A DNA stretch of 64,000 nt from Talpa occidentalis (GCF_014898055.3 NW_023601212.1:54920329-54984328), one strand, 5' to 3'. Numbered from the stretch's first letter, positions 36,883 to 50,102 are shown. Made by a program: numbers and translations. Notes: generated by a model not told the origin, from the sequence alone.

Positions 36883-37519
36883 AAAAAAAAATGTCAAAGG
36901 TAGGAAGTTGGCAGCATTCCCTGGATGAAGGAATTATATTTTCTGTCAATCTACTTATACAAAGATAATAAAAATATTTCAGAGGAGCAAACCTTTGGTC
37001 TTTGGAAACTGCCTGGTGAGAACAGGAAATTCAATTCTGTGGGACTATTTCCAAAGGAAAAAATTTCATTGGAATCTGCCCACTAAGATGCTATATTTTA
37101 AGCAGGAAACACAGCTTCAGTCATCTGTTGAACAAAGGATGGATTATGGACTACAAGAGATAAAGACTATCAAAGAAACATGAAGTAAAATACTTTGAGC
37201 TTTATAGTATATTTCAGACATTATAGTCTTTGCCAATTTTATAGAATCAGTGTTAAGAAGAGATTTTAAATACCTCATTCAGCCCATATTCAAGTTATGA
37301 AATCAGAATGACAGTTGACCTTTGTTTTCAGCAAAGCCTTCTTTCTAATAGAGTTCCAAAACATTTTTGCCAGGTTTTATATCTATAGAAAAGTTTAAAT
37401 TTCATCAGATAATCAAGTGATCATATAGATCAAGCACTGTGTTTTCCAAACTTAAATCTATTATTCATGTATGGTTTACAATATACAGTTTAATATGATT
37501 TTTTAATCCATTAGAATCC

Positions 37520-38440
37520 TTAAACAACTGGGACTACATCAACTGAAAACTTCTCCACAACAAAAGAAATTGTAACCAGAATGAAAAGACATATGACTGA
37601 CTGGAAGAAAATATTCCCACACCACATGTCAGGGGCTGATATAAAAGTTCTACAAAGAATTCATACAACTCAACAAAAAGAAAACAAATAACCCAATCAA
37701 AAAATGAGAAGAAGAGGTTAACAGGACTTCTCCAAAGAAGATATACAGATGGTCAACAGGCATATGAAAAGATGTTCAAACTTATCATCAGGGAAATGCA
37801 AAATCAAAACTGAATGGCCCATATCAAAAAGATCACAAGCAAGTGCTGGCGAGAAGGTGGAGAAAAGAAGAATCCTGTGGAAAGTAGTATGGAGGTTTCT
37901 CAAAAGAATAAAAATGTATATGTCATATCACCCAGCAATTCCACTCCTAATGGAGTACAAAGCATTAATTTGAAGAGATTCTGCACTCTAATGTTCATTG
38001 CAGTACTATTTACAAAGCAAATTTAAGGAAAGAACCTAAGTGCCCAAAAGAGATGAGTGGATCAAGAAGATGCAGTATATACACACAATGGAATCTACTC
38101 AGTGACAAATTGGGTGGAGCTGGAAGGGATTATGCTAAGTGAAATAAACCAGGAGAAAGACAAATACTGGATGGTGTCACATACATGTGGAATATAGAGA
38201 AACAAAAGGGTCAGATAAAGTCAAACTCAAAAACTAACCCTTGAAAGCTGACTATAGAACTGAGGCAAAGGGGGTGGGGGGTGGGGAGAGAAAGAGGTTC
38301 GAGAATAAAGTGAGGAGGGAGCCAAATCACTACTGTGGTAAAACTATGGGTGCATTGGTGGTAGAAATACTACGGTCATAACAGCTGAAGGGGAGAGCCT
38401 ATACTTCCACACTACAATGATGTATACCAATGGTACTTCA
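37520..38440 (+). mobile_element. Old degraded L1 ORF2 3' end
   Basis: The L1 series 'acagatggtcaacaggcata', 'caatggaatctactcagtga' and a G-rich 3'UTR (GGGGGTGGGGGGTGGGG) is present with many small deletions. No open frame is left. Confidence 0.8.
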
Positions 38441-38460
38441 GTTAAAAATATAAACAAAAA

Positions 38461-38800
38461 GGGCCTCCCTGGTGGCTCAGCGGTTGAGCGCTGGGTTGCG
38501 AAGTTGCCCACAGCCTCTGCAGCGCTGGTTCAATCCCCGGCTGCTCCCCGGCCATTGGAGGAGGGTCCCGCATGGCACGCAGACCTCTCCTGCCATGCCC
38601 ACTGCTCCCCTCAGCAGTGTACTTCGGTCCTTCTGCCTGCTCTGCTCCCGCTCTGGCTCTGGTGAATTCTCTCACCCTCCCACGCTTCTGACTGTACCCA
38701 GTGCTTGTATAAACAAACAAACAAACAAACAAACAAACAAACAAACAAACAAATAAATAAATAAATAAATCTTAAAAAAAAAAGAATTTTCAAAAAAATT
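38461..38800 (+). mobile_element. tRNA-derived SINE, type A, expanded tail
   Basis: Head GGGCCTCCCTGGTGGCTCAG and a tail expanded to about ten CAAA units followed by TAAA units (38711-38771) then TCTTAAAA. Target duplication ATATAAACAAAAAG type flanks it near 38449 and 38803. Confidence 0.95.
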
Positions 38801-38999
38801 ATATATAAACAAAAAGAATAAGCCATGGAAATGTGGAAAGTATTCTCATACTTTAATTCCCAAGCTTTTTGAAGAGGGTAGATTCTGGTAATGGGAAGCC
38901 CTTTGTTTAATGAACATTGTGATGGGTTCAACACACCACAGTTGAAGCTACACAGAAGGTGGGAGGAGAATCATTGCAAAAATTTAGATGAGCAAAATG

Positions 39000-39230
39000 G
39001 CTAACATTTTCCCTTTAATGTGCTTAGCACTTTCTATGTATTAACCAGCTCAGGTATTAGCCAACTCAATCCTCACAGAACTATTAAGACAGTAGTTATA
39101 TTATTTCCCCCATTTTAGAGATGAAGAAACTGAGGCATAAAGATGTTAGCTAATTTGCCAAAGTCATCCATCAAGAAAATTGTGGAGTTGGGATTAGCAC
39201 TGGCAGAATGTAGCCCCTGCATTCTTACAT
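39000..39230 (+). mobile_element. MIR fragment
   Basis: Contains 'ttttagagatgaagaaactg' and 'ggagttgggattagcactgg', the MIR core and 3' part. Confidence 0.75.
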
Positions 39231-39795
39231 TTTCCTCTGTTTCTGGGAAATTGTCAATGTTTTTGATGCAAGTGGACTCTTTCTCAGAAATTCAAAGAGG
39301 TGCCATTTTGTATCAAGGCCAGGCAAAAATAGAAACTTTGTGGTATTCAGGGAGAGCTAGTACCTAAGTTACTTGTAGGCATTTTGAACAAGAAGAACTG
39401 TGCGTCAACACTGCAGACCTTTAGTTACAAAAGCGTAGTGCAAATGAATGCAAATATGAGTCAACAGGTAGGGCTGTGATGACTCTCACTCCACTCAAGA
39501 CTATTCAGACCTTTGGTGTGTGCAATATTGGATTTCACAATATTGAGCAAGGGGGAGAGGAGGAAAAGGGCTTAAGGAAAAGGGCTTAAGAATCTACAGA
39601 TTGGAAAAATACTGCAATCTGTAGAGAGCTTGAATAAATGGGAGAAAAAGTACTGGATATGGGGCTTGAGGGAGACAGTACACATTGTGGCAAAAATAGG
39701 TATTATAAAGCCAGGCTGCCTGGGTTCAAATGTCTGCTCTGCCTTTTGGGTATTCTTATCAATTTACCTTTCCATGCTTCAGTTTTCTATCTGTT

Positions 39796-39798
<3 letters not shown>

Positions 39799-39830
<32 letters not shown>

Positions 39831-39871
39831 GAAAGTGCACTTTTCCTGTCTCTCTCTCTCTCTCTCTCTCC

Positions 39872-39900
<29 letters not shown>
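39799..39900. repeat. (TA)n-(TC)n-(TA)n compound microsatellite
   Basis: TA run, a 21-nt near-palindrome around GTGCAC, then TC units and a second TA run. GCACTTTTCCTGT occurs on both sides of the TC/second TA block (about 39836 and 39910). Confidence 0.95.
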
Positions 39901-39902
<2 letters not shown>

Positions 39903-39922
39903 GGCTATAAGCACTTTTCCTG

Positions 39923-40186
39923 TTTTTTTTAAAAGATTTATTTATTTATGTATACAAGAACTGGGGAGTAAGCCAGAGGTGAGAGGATTCACTAGAGACA
40001 GAGTAGGGAACAAAACAGGCAGACTGACTGAAATACACTGCTGAGGGGAGCAGCGGGTGAGGCAGAAGAGGTCTGCTTTGCCATGTGGGTTAGCTCCCTA
40101 GCCTGCCAGGGATAGAACTAGTGATGCAGTGGCTGGTGATAGCTTGATTGCACTGTTTTTAACCCCTGTGCCACCAGGGAGGCCCC
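39923..40186 (-). mobile_element. tRNA-derived SINE, type B, reverse
   Basis: Reverse copy from 'aaagatttatttatttatgt' to the head 'gtgccaccagggaggccc'. Confidence 0.94.
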
Positions 40187-40469
40187 CAGTTTTCTGTTAA
40201 ATTGAAATAATAGTACCACCTCACTGGGTTAGCATGAGAATTAAATCAGTTAGTACATGTAAAGCACTTGAAACTGTTTTTGGAGCATCAAAAAGCACTT
40301 ACTAAGAAAAAAATTAAAAAAGGATGAGGGACAATTTTACATTCAAATATAAAGATCTTTATATAAATCTTTTCCATCTTTGTTATAGACAAAATAAGAG
40401 GAATTTTATTTAAACTATGAGAGGTTGAGAACAGATTAAAAAAATGCCCATCAAGAAATATAACTATAT

Positions 40470-40720
40470 GGGCCTCCCCAGTGGCGCAGCAGGTTGAGCA
40501 CAGCCCTGTGAAGCTTTCCGCAGCTTCTGTCGTGGGGGTTCGATTCCCAGCCAGCCAGGGAGAGTCCCACATGGAGACCTCTCCTGTCGTGCCTGCTGCT
40601 CCCTCAGCAGTGCTTTCAGTCTATCTGCCTATTTTGCTCCCCGCTGTGTCTCTGGTGAATCCTCTCATTCTCCCGAACCTTTACCCCAGCTATTGTATAA
40701 ATAAAAAATAAATTAAAAAA
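40470..40720 (+). mobile_element. tRNA-derived SINE, type C
   Basis: Head GGGCCTCCCCAGTGGCGCAG, B box GGTTCGATTCCC, shortened tail ATAAATAAAAAATAAATT. Target duplication AAGAAATA(T/A)AACTA on both sides. Confidence 0.94.
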
Positions 40721-41099
40721 AAAGAAATAAAACTACAACAGGTGAATGTTCTCTGCAGAGGGCTGTATAGCATGAGGTATATTCTCTTCTTGGTTTTTGC
40801 CTAAGCATGACGCTCTCTCAAAGTTGAAAAACGAACCCCACAAAAAAGTTTAATCAGGAGTACATGGTTACCCATGACCTCATTTGCTCAAGAAATAGAT
40901 TGAAAACTGAAGAAAACTCAGTGTTCTTTTAAGGGTCTTAAAACTAATAACCATTGTACATTAAAATTGTACCTGAAATTTTTATTGCTTTTATCAACAT
41001 AGAAAACACAGAAGCAAAGGGAAGAAATCATAAGACATTTGTAAATGACAAAAAGGACTTACTTAGTTTAATTTATCTATGGCCAAGATCCATATTTTT

Positions 41100-41186
41100 T
41101 TTAATAATAAATTTTTTTATATTCCCCATACAATTGCAACCCCCCCATTCTGATCCCAATCCCTCCCCTCCCGCCCCCAACCCCCC
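41100..41186 (-). mobile_element. Severely 5'-truncated young L1, 3' end only
   Basis: Reverse complement of the young L1 3'UTR (TTGCAATTGTATGGGGAATA and the G-rich block) with poly(A), only about 87 bp. Perfect 15-bp target duplication AAGATCCATATTTTT at 41085-41099 and 41187-41201. Confidence 0.92.
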
Positions 41187-41817
41187 AAGATCCATATTTT
41201 TAACTTTAATAGTTTCCTTTAGTTTTACTTTTTTCCAAGTTTTTTTTCAGAAATAAGATTTATTTATTCATTATTTTACTTTTTACTTTATTTCTCTATT
41301 GGAATAACATTGCTTTTTTTAAAAAAATTGAAATGAATTAACCAGTTCAAAATCATATTCTGTGTTCAAAGTCTTTATATATTTGAAGTTGCACTCAATT
41401 GTCCCTTAACAAAAACTGCCCACTACTTGACCTGTCCTAGTATGCTGTCCTATCACATACCAGCCCAGTGAGTACCTATTAAAGGGGTGATATATGTATG
41501 TTTAATCATATATTCTTTTCATGATCATCCATACACTGGATTGAGCAATAAGATTTGTTCTTTATGTATTTAGAAGTGGCTAAGGTTGTAGCAAGTCAGA
41601 AGTAGAGTGGCAGAGGAAATGAACACTGAGGTTTCCATTCCCAGTGTTCTTCAGTTCCCATTATTTTCCTGTCTTGGAGTCTGACATGTATGTTCTTCTA
41701 ATGCCTGCCCCACCCCTACTTTTCTCTTGTGCAAGGTTAGACAAGTTTTTACAATCAAATAATTCCTGCCTAAATACATTACTATCTCTACTTCAAACTG
41801 CTAAAAGTCAACAAAAA

Positions 41818-42030
41818 GATAAGGGACCAGGAAAAAGACTAGTTATAATAAAGTAAAAATCAAAATCAACAAGCAACTATAAACCAGAGACACACCACGG
41901 GGGGTGGGGGGAGGGAGTAGGATCAAAACAAGGGGGATGGGAATTGTATGGTGACTATAACCAAGATAAAAATGCATACATTGTGCAAAAATCAAAAATG
42001 ATGTAAAAAATATATAAAATAAAAAAAAGA
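41818..42030 (+). mobile_element. L1 3' end
   Basis: Matches the 3'UTR of the second L1 copy in the 33285-35021 composite: 'caacaagcaactataaacca', G-rich block, GGGAATTGTATGGTGACTAT, then an A-rich tail. Confidence 0.85.
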
Positions 42031-43763
42031 CATGCAGAGATAAGAATGTAGTCTACAATGTGTACTTAGTATTTGGGGGAGAGAAGATACATGAGCTAAA
42101 TAGAATAAAGAGGTATTTTTATTAGTACAGCATTTAGAAGAGTCCTCTATGGGGTATTTTCTCTGCAACATTACATTCAATTATCAAACTTTGACGCTTC
42201 CTCTTCTCTTTTCTTCTTACAAGCTTCTCTTCACACTCATTGCCATCTGTCTTCTGAACTATAATACCCTCTTGGCAATATAAAAAATGTGGAAAAACTT
42301 GCTAGCTCTTTAAAGAAAATTTAAATTTCCAAATCTCAGTATTGAAAGACCTCATACCTCCCAGTTTTGTCTCTTAACATTCACTTTCCCTTTGGGGAAG
42401 TCTCGCATCATTAGATACTTATTTCTACCAGAGAAGAAAGTTTCCCTTATACCACTGGGATTGACCTCCTTTCTCTTAAATTACTCATAGCACTACTGAA
42501 TCTAAGTTGAAATACTATATAAAGCTTTAGAAAAGGCTCAGAAAGAAAAGCAACAAAGAAATAAAACACTTGACCTAGTCTAGCTAACTAGGCAGGGTTT
42601 GCAGCTTTCATTCAACAAGTATTTATTTGAGCCTCTACATGATTACCACTGCACATATGACTCTCTCCTGCTCTTGAGACATATGGTAGTGGCAGTGTGC
42701 TAACTGCTGTGTCAGAACTATTAAAAGATGAATAAGCTCATAAAGAAGAGGTACTTAAATCGGCATTCAGGGAAAGGAATTAGGGAAGGTTTCAGGGAAG
42801 TCCTGCTTTGAAAACTAAGTCCTTAAAAACAAATAAGAATTAGCAGCCCAATAAATTTGGCAACTGAGAAGAAATTGACAAATTCTTAGGAATATACAGC
42901 TACCAAGACTGAACCATGGATAGAAAATCTTACTAATTACTAGTAAGGAAATTGAATCAGTAACTAAAAAGCTCCCAATAAAAGCCCAGAAACAGGTGGC
43001 TCCAGTGGTTAATTCTACTAAACATTCAAGGAAGAGCTACTATCAATTCTTCTCAAATTTCCAAAATATAGAAGAGTAGAGAATGCTTCTAAACTCAATT
43101 TACAAGGTCAGCATTACCTTGACACCAAATCCAGAGAAGGATACCATAAGAAAAAAAAATGTTACCTGTCAAATATCCCTGATGAAGATAGATATAAAAA
43201 ATCCTCAACAAAGTATTAGCAAACCAAATGCAACAACACATTAGATCAATAAATTCCATGATCAGGTGGCATTTATTCCAGGGATGCAAGGATCATTCAA
43301 CATCTGTAAATCAATGTAATACACTACATTAACAAAAAGAAGGATAAAAATAAATATGATCATCTCAATAGATGTAGAAAAAACATTTGACAAACATTCA
43401 TTTATGATAAAAACTATTATCAAATTGGATATAGCAGAATCATACTTCAACATAATAAAGGCCACATATTATAATCCCACAGTTCATACTCCATGGTGAA
43501 AAGGCAAAAGCGTTTCTTCTAAGCTCAGGGGAAAAAAACAGATACCCACTCCTCACTCTTATTCAACATAATATTGGAAGTCCTAGCCAGAGTAACCAGG
43601 AAAGACAATGAAATAAATGGTGTCCTAATTGGAGAGAAAGTGGTAACGTATTATTTGTAGGTGACATTATATATAGAAGACTCTAAAGACTCTGAGAAAA
43701 TGTCAGAATAAACAAAATCAGAAAAACTGAAGGATACAAAATAAATATAAAAAAATCTACTGG

Positions 43764-44016
43764 AGTGCCTCCCAGCAGGTGGTTGAGCGCAGCGCTTTGA
43801 AGCTGTCCACAGCCTCTGCAGCGCAGATTCTATCCCGGCCGACAGGAGAGATACCCACACAGCACAGCAGACCTCTCCTGTCTCACCCGCTGCTCCCCTC
43901 AGCAGTGTATTTCAGTCAGTCTCCTGTTCTGTTCCCCTGTCTCTGGCGAATCCTCTCACCCTCCCACACATCTGGCCTGTACCCCGTTCTTATATGCATG
44001 AATAAATCAATCTTAA
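43764..44016 (+). mobile_element. tRNA-derived SINE, type C, inside L1
   Basis: 5'-worn head 'gtgcctcccagcaggtggtt', CCCGGCCGACAGGAG linker, tail ATAAATCAATCTTAAAA. Perfect 14-bp target duplication AAAAAATCTACTGG at 43750-43763 and 44017-44030. Confidence 0.94.
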
Positions 44017-44096
44017 AAAAAATCTACTGGGTTTCTATACAAATTATCAGGAAGAAAAATTAAGAAAATAATCCCGTTACAATTGCATCAAAATAA

Positions 44097-44540
44097 CGCT
44101 GGGGGCTGACTGCGGCTTTCCTCTCCTGTGGCATGGTAAGTGTTTGTGCAGGTTTGCTTAAAACCCTCTCTGTATAAATCATTTGTTAAGTTTTCTGTTG
44201 GGGAAGGGTCTCTAATTCCTTCTTCCTGTCAAACCTTCCTACCAAGATGGTATTTCCCTAGCCTAGCTCAATATGAGTAGGAGAGAATACTGCACCTGTC
44301 TGCTTTGATGCATTACAATGTTTGATACAACATTACTGACTGGAAAACAAGTCCCATTTATAGAAAGAAGAAAAAACATAGTAGTTCAAATTCCCATTGT
44401 GTACCTTAGATTTAAAAAAAAAATCATCTGTACTGACTTTTCACTTGGCTGTTGGCGGTTTCAAAGGATGGGCTATGTGTTTTCCTGTACCGATGGTGTG
44501 TCTTATTAAATACTTTTATACCATGAAAAAAAAAATAAAA
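44097..44540 (+). pseudogene. Retrocopy of an unidentified mRNA 3' end
   Basis: About 444 bp of non-L1, non-SINE sequence splits L1 ORF2 cleanly. L1 text stops at 'aattgcatcaaaataa' and resumes at 'atgtaggaataaattcaac'. The insert ends with ATTAAA (44505-44510), 15 nt, then an A-rich tail, the layout of a polyadenylated transcript. A 7-bp duplication AAAATAA is possible at the borders. The source gene was not recognised, and no protein-coding frame is supported, so it is probably 3'UTR. Confidence 0.65.
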
Positions 44541-45921
44541 AAAATAAAATATGTAGGAATAAATTCAACTAAGGATATGAAAGATCTGTACACTGAAAAC
44601 TATGATAATAATGAAGAAAACAAAAAATAAATGAAAAGATATTCCAAGCTCAAGAATTGGAAGAACACTGTTAAAATGTCCATAACTATCCAAAGCAATC
44701 TACAGATTTAATATGATCGCTATCAAAATTCCCATGGCATTTTTCACATAAATAGTTCAATCAATTCTAAAATTTGTAAGGACACACAAAAGGCTCTGAA
44801 TAGTCAAGGAATTCTTGACAAATAACAACAAAGTTGGAGATATTATGCTCACTAATTTAAAATTTCATCACAAAGCTACAATAATCAAAACAGTATTGGT
44901 ATAAAAACAGACACATAGGTCAATGGAACAGAAGAGAGTCCAGAAAAATGGCCACACACTTATGATCAACTTATTTATGAGAAAGCAACCAAGGATATAC
45001 AACAGGGAAATGATACTCTCTTAAATAATGTTGGAAAAACTAGAAAACTGGACAGTCACACCAAAAGAAAAAACTGGATTGCTATCTTATACACAAAAAT
45101 TAGAATAAAAATCTGAATAAACATTTTTTCAAAAGGGATATACATATGGTCACATGTACATGCAAAGATACTGCACATCACTAATCATCTAGAAAATGCA
45201 AATCAAAACTATATCACCTCATATCTGTTAGAATTGGTATCATCAAAAAAGACAAGAAATAAGTGTTGGTGAGAATGTGGAGAAAAGGGAATACTTGTGC
45301 ATTGTTGGTGGGAATGTAAATTAGTGCAGTCACTATGGAAAATAATATGGAGGTCTAATTAAAAACAGATCTATCAGCGATTCTACTTTTATGTATTTAT
45401 CTGAAAACAAGCAAAAAAAGAAACTAGAAAAGACATATACACCTTCATATTCATTGCAGCATTATTTAAAATAGCCAAGATATGGAAACAACCTAAGTGT
45501 CCATCAATGGGTGAATGGATAAAGAAAATGTGATGTATATATGCAGCCATAAAAACATTATTATTCAGCCATAACAACATTTTACCAATTGTGACAATGA
45601 TGAACCTTGACAGTACTATGTTCTGTGAAGTCAAATACAAGAAAAATACCATATGACTTCACGCATAATTGGAATCCAAAAAATAAACAAAAAAACCTCC
45701 AAGCTCTTAGATACAGAGAACAAATTGGTGGTTGCCAAAGTGGCAGTGTAGGTAGTGGATGAAATAGATGAAGGTGGCCCAAAAGTACAATTTTCAGTTA
45801 TAAGTCATTGAAATACAACATACAGCAAGGTGACCAAACAATTGTTAATAATACTGCACTGCATATTTGAAAGTTGTTGAGAGTCATCTTAGAAGTTCTT
45901 GTTACAAGAAAAGCACTTTTT

Positions 45922-46186
45922 TTTAAAGATTTATTTATTTATGCACACAAGAGGTAGGGTGCAGGCCAGAGGTGTGGGGGGCGGGGTGAGAGGATTCACC
46001 AGAGACAGAGTAGGGAACAGAACAGGCAGGATGACTGAAATACACCGCTGAGGGGTGTAGTGGGCAAGACTGGAGAGGTCTGCTTCACCATGTGCATCAC
46101 CTCCCTGGCCAAGAATCGAACTCATGCTGCAGTGGTTGCTAATAGCTTCATAGTGCTGATGCTTAACCCCTTGTGCCACCAGGGCC
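45922..46186 (-). mobile_element. tRNA-derived SINE, type B, reverse, inside L1
   Basis: Reverse copy ending in 'cttgtgccaccagggccc'. Perfect 17-bp target duplication CAAGAAAAGCACTTTTT at 45905-45921 and 46187-46203. Confidence 0.95.
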
Positions 46187-46982
46187 CAAGAAAAGCACTT
46201 TTTAAAACTATATTATGTCGATGGATGTTAACTAGACTCTTAGTGGAGATCATTTCACAATGTATACAAATATCAAATCATTATGTTGTACACCTGAAAG
46301 TAATATTAGATGTCAATTATACTTCAATTTAAAAAAAAGGTCCAGTACTCATCTCCAAACAAAGCAAAAAAAAGAAAGAAAGAAAAATGCCTCCCCAAAC
46401 CAATTAGTCGAGCATGAAACCAGGGAAAGAAAGGAAGAAGGAAAGAAATGAGAATTCCAGAAGAGTCCAAGAATGTGCAAAACACCGAGCATACAATGTG
46501 TAGTTTGTGAGCTTTTACTGTTTATGCTCAGGTGACAGGCTGTCTTTTCCCTACCATACGGAAAAGCCTATATGGATACTAGCACTTCTCTAAACCCTTG
46601 CCAAAGACAAGTATCCAAGGCAGGAGTCTCCTCTTTACTTGTCAGTGGTAGCCTCCTCAGTTTGATTTCCCAGTTCCAGGACTCACATCTTCCTCTCAAG
46701 TGGCTAATGTTGATAAATCCTTATACTGTAAGATTTTACTCTATGACTTTGATAAGGACAATATACAATAAAACGCAAATTATGCATTTGATGGGAAATA
46801 CTATGTTAGGTTGTCAACTTTCTGAAGACCTAAGATGACAGGGAAACTGGCTCTTATATCTTTAATTTAGGCATTAATTAATGGCATGAAATATGCAAAC
46901 ACTTTCTAAATTATAGCTCTCTTCATGGAACAAAAATCAAGTTAACTTCCACTCTCTGCAGATTAGAGTGCTAAAAAACTTA

Positions 46983-47804
<822 letters not shown>

Positions 47805-48210
47805 GTAATGTAAGAAAAGAAAATCATCAAAAGGGAAGCAAAGAGTTTCTAGAAATTTTTAAGAAACTTAAAAATAAGCAGTATACTGTTGTTTTCCCTG
47901 GGCTAATGTCATCACCCAAAGTAATAATGTGCCTAAATTCTAGAGACCCTATTTGCTATTTTCAAGTTGATCACTCAATAAATTTTTCCTTCCAAAAGAA
48001 TTACATTAACAAGAACATAAAATAGAATATTTTCAGTAGCAATAATTTAAAATAAAGATTATTCCTTCAGCATGCATTCTCAATAGGTGCAAAATTGGTT
48101 CTTGGGGGGACAAGAAAAATGTTGCTGGTCATATATGTAAAGCACGAAAATATACACAGTCCATAAATGTACAGTATATGTGTGGTATTAAAATTTATGG
48201 GGCGATTAGA

Positions 48211-48228
48211 CAAAAAAAAAAAAAAAAA
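48211..48228. repeat. Poly(A) tract
   Basis: About 18 A in a row without an attached SINE or L1 body. Confidence 0.9.
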
Positions 48229-48533
48229 AGAACCTAAAAAGTTCTTTACAGAGGAAAGAATAAAAAATTTGAGAAACAATGCTGTAGTGTTTGCCAAGTT
48301 GGGAATATCTTAATTACTTCCATTTAATGACAGTTCCAATTTTCTGGAAGAGAAAAATCATGACAATCCCATTTCTGCCCAAGGTACTTGTCAATGGCTC
48401 CGATTCTTTGGACTTTTTTCTCCTACCAGAAATCACTAAGATTGTTCAAGAGTAAAGAAAATTCTAGGATTAACTACAAAAAAATTTATGAATCAATTAA
48501 GTTTACAACACAGAGTACAAACAAGAAAGTAAA

Positions 48534-48539
48534 TTTATT
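48534..48539 (-). terminator. Candidate distal poly(A) signal of TOR1AIP1
   Basis: Canonical AATAAA on the minus strand with a GU-rich downstream element 10-30 nt beyond it. It would give a 3'UTR of about 1.6 kb. Confidence 0.5.
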
Positions 48540-49161
48540 TAAATTACTAAAATAGCTTTTAAAGAAATTTACAGACAGGTTAGCTGTTACAATTATTTTT
48601 CCTGAAAGAGGTAAGTGAAATCAATTACTTTAAAATTATTTTGGTCAGTGAAACATTTACTAAAAACATTTGTTTCATCATACAATATATACGTTATAAA
48701 AGTCTTTTCAAAAACTCTTTAGAATCTTCTATAAATCAGATAACCTGACTCTGTGATAAGAACAAATTACAATAAGGGGTATAAATATATGAATACTGGT
48801 AGTCTCTAGTAGAAGGAAACTACACCACATTCTACTACCAGTGATGGGATCCTCAAAATAATGATACCAATGACGGGTTGTGGTACTCTATAAACAGTAT
48901 TTTCACTTCCAAAAAAAAAGTGGATCTAGAATTTTAAGATTCTAAGAAAGCCAAAGTAATTGATAAATGAGAAAGCTTAGCTATATAGATGCAAAGTTAC
49001 AACTGAAATACTAGAGTACAGTAATGTATACGCATACATTTTAACATTCTTCACATATGGTAATTTTCACTCTTTTTGGTTTGAGGTACTCTTAAATAAG
49101 ATTTATCATGTGCATAGTAAATCAATCTATTATAAGAGCATTCAAACACACTCAGAAGTCC

Positions 49162-49167
49162 TTTTAT
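49162..49167 (-). terminator. Candidate proximal poly(A) signal of TOR1AIP1
   Basis: Canonical AATAAA followed by GAGTGTGTTTG on the minus strand. It would give a 3'UTR of about 0.95 kb. Confidence 0.4.
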
Positions 49168-50102
49168 TACTTTAGTCCTGTAAGCAAAAGTTGACTGCAA
49201 CATATGAACATTCAGAAAATAAAATTTTCAGAAATGTTGATTAACATGGTTTACCAATTTCTGAAATTATTTTCTCAATTCAAACAAATGCTTCAGGTTA
49301 TGTCCAAAACAACTGGATAACTGAAAAAAGCAAGTCTACTAAACCTTATGATATATATGCTTCAAAAGCATGCTCCTAAGAGGAAGGGCTAAACATTTTT
49401 TTTTAAAGAAAAAGGGCATGCAAAAAAACAAATCCCAACAGAAATCACTGAGAATGGAGTTCATATAACTATGTTTGATTGACTTAAGTCTCAGTGGCTG
49501 ACTTTAATATTTCATCTCGTCACTTTAGCTCCCACTTTTCCCATGCCACAATTTCTCATTTTTTCCTTGCTTTCTTCTTCCCACCCTCTAAAAATAAAGG
49601 AAAAAACCCCCAAATATACACTCAGTTGAACTTGCATTACTTTTGCTCCTTTCAGCAGAAGCTGACTAACACCTAAAAGATGTGAAAAAGAACAAAATGG
49701 GAAAACCCATGGCTGCATTTAGGGAGCTGACTTACTAGTAACTCAACAAACTGAAAAATCTAAGTTATAAAATCGGGAAAATTCATTGGAAGGATCCTAA
49801 ACCTTCCCATGGGTAGCAATAATGATGCAAACCAGAATCTGAACAGATCCTCTATGGGACTGCAAATAATTTATAGTTCTCAGATACCATTAACAGAGCT
49901 CTTAATGAACACAGGAAAATGATTCTTTCTCTAGTAACAGATAATTACATTGAATAAATGAGTTAGATGTCCTATGTTGACATAAGAACTTAGCTTCCTT
50001 TAAAAAGAAACCAGTTCTTTCAAATGAGCTCTGAGTCCATCTCTGGTTAGGAAATCTGAATATTCTTTCAACTTGGGATATGATTTTTTCTTCTGTCACC
50101 CC

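Larger units (their letters stand above)
39690..40270 (+). mobile_element. MIR split by simple repeats and a SINE
   Basis: MIR text runs 'ccaggctgcctgggttcaaa' to 'cttcagttttctatctgttt'. It resumes after the insertion at CAGTTTTCTGTTAAATTGAA and continues 'gagaattaaatcagttagta'. The short repeat CAGTTTTCT at the break may be a target duplication. Confidence 0.65.
42850..46343 (+). mobile_element. Old L1 ORF2 and 3'UTR with three insertions
   Basis: A long but heavily mutated L1 runs from 'gaagaaattgacaaattctt' through 'ccaggaaagacaatgaaata' and 'gtacactgaaaactatgata' to a 3' end at 'gtcaattatacttcaattt'. It is interrupted by a SINE (43764-44016), a retrocopied transcript tail (44097-44540) and a second SINE (45922-46186). 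No intact open frame remains. Confidence 0.85.
48505..50102 (-). other. TOR1AIP1: TOR1AIP1 3'UTR (end approximate)
   Basis: Sequence following the stop codon, free of young repeats. Two poly(A) signals are plausible. AATAAA at 49167-49162 is followed by GAGTGTGTTTG. AATAAA at 48539-48534 is followed by TTGTTTGTACTCTGTGTTG, a strong GU-rich element. The end is set from the second. Confidence 0.5.

Noticed and set aside
38711..38771. Regular CAAA/TAAA repeats considered as a CRISPR-like or other ordered array
   Set aside because: Simple expansion of a SINE tail; there are no spacers, and the genome is mammalian.
44318..44509. 63-residue open frame inside the retrocopied tail
   Set aside because: No recognised protein and low complexity around the poly-Lys. 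The insert looks like 3'UTR.
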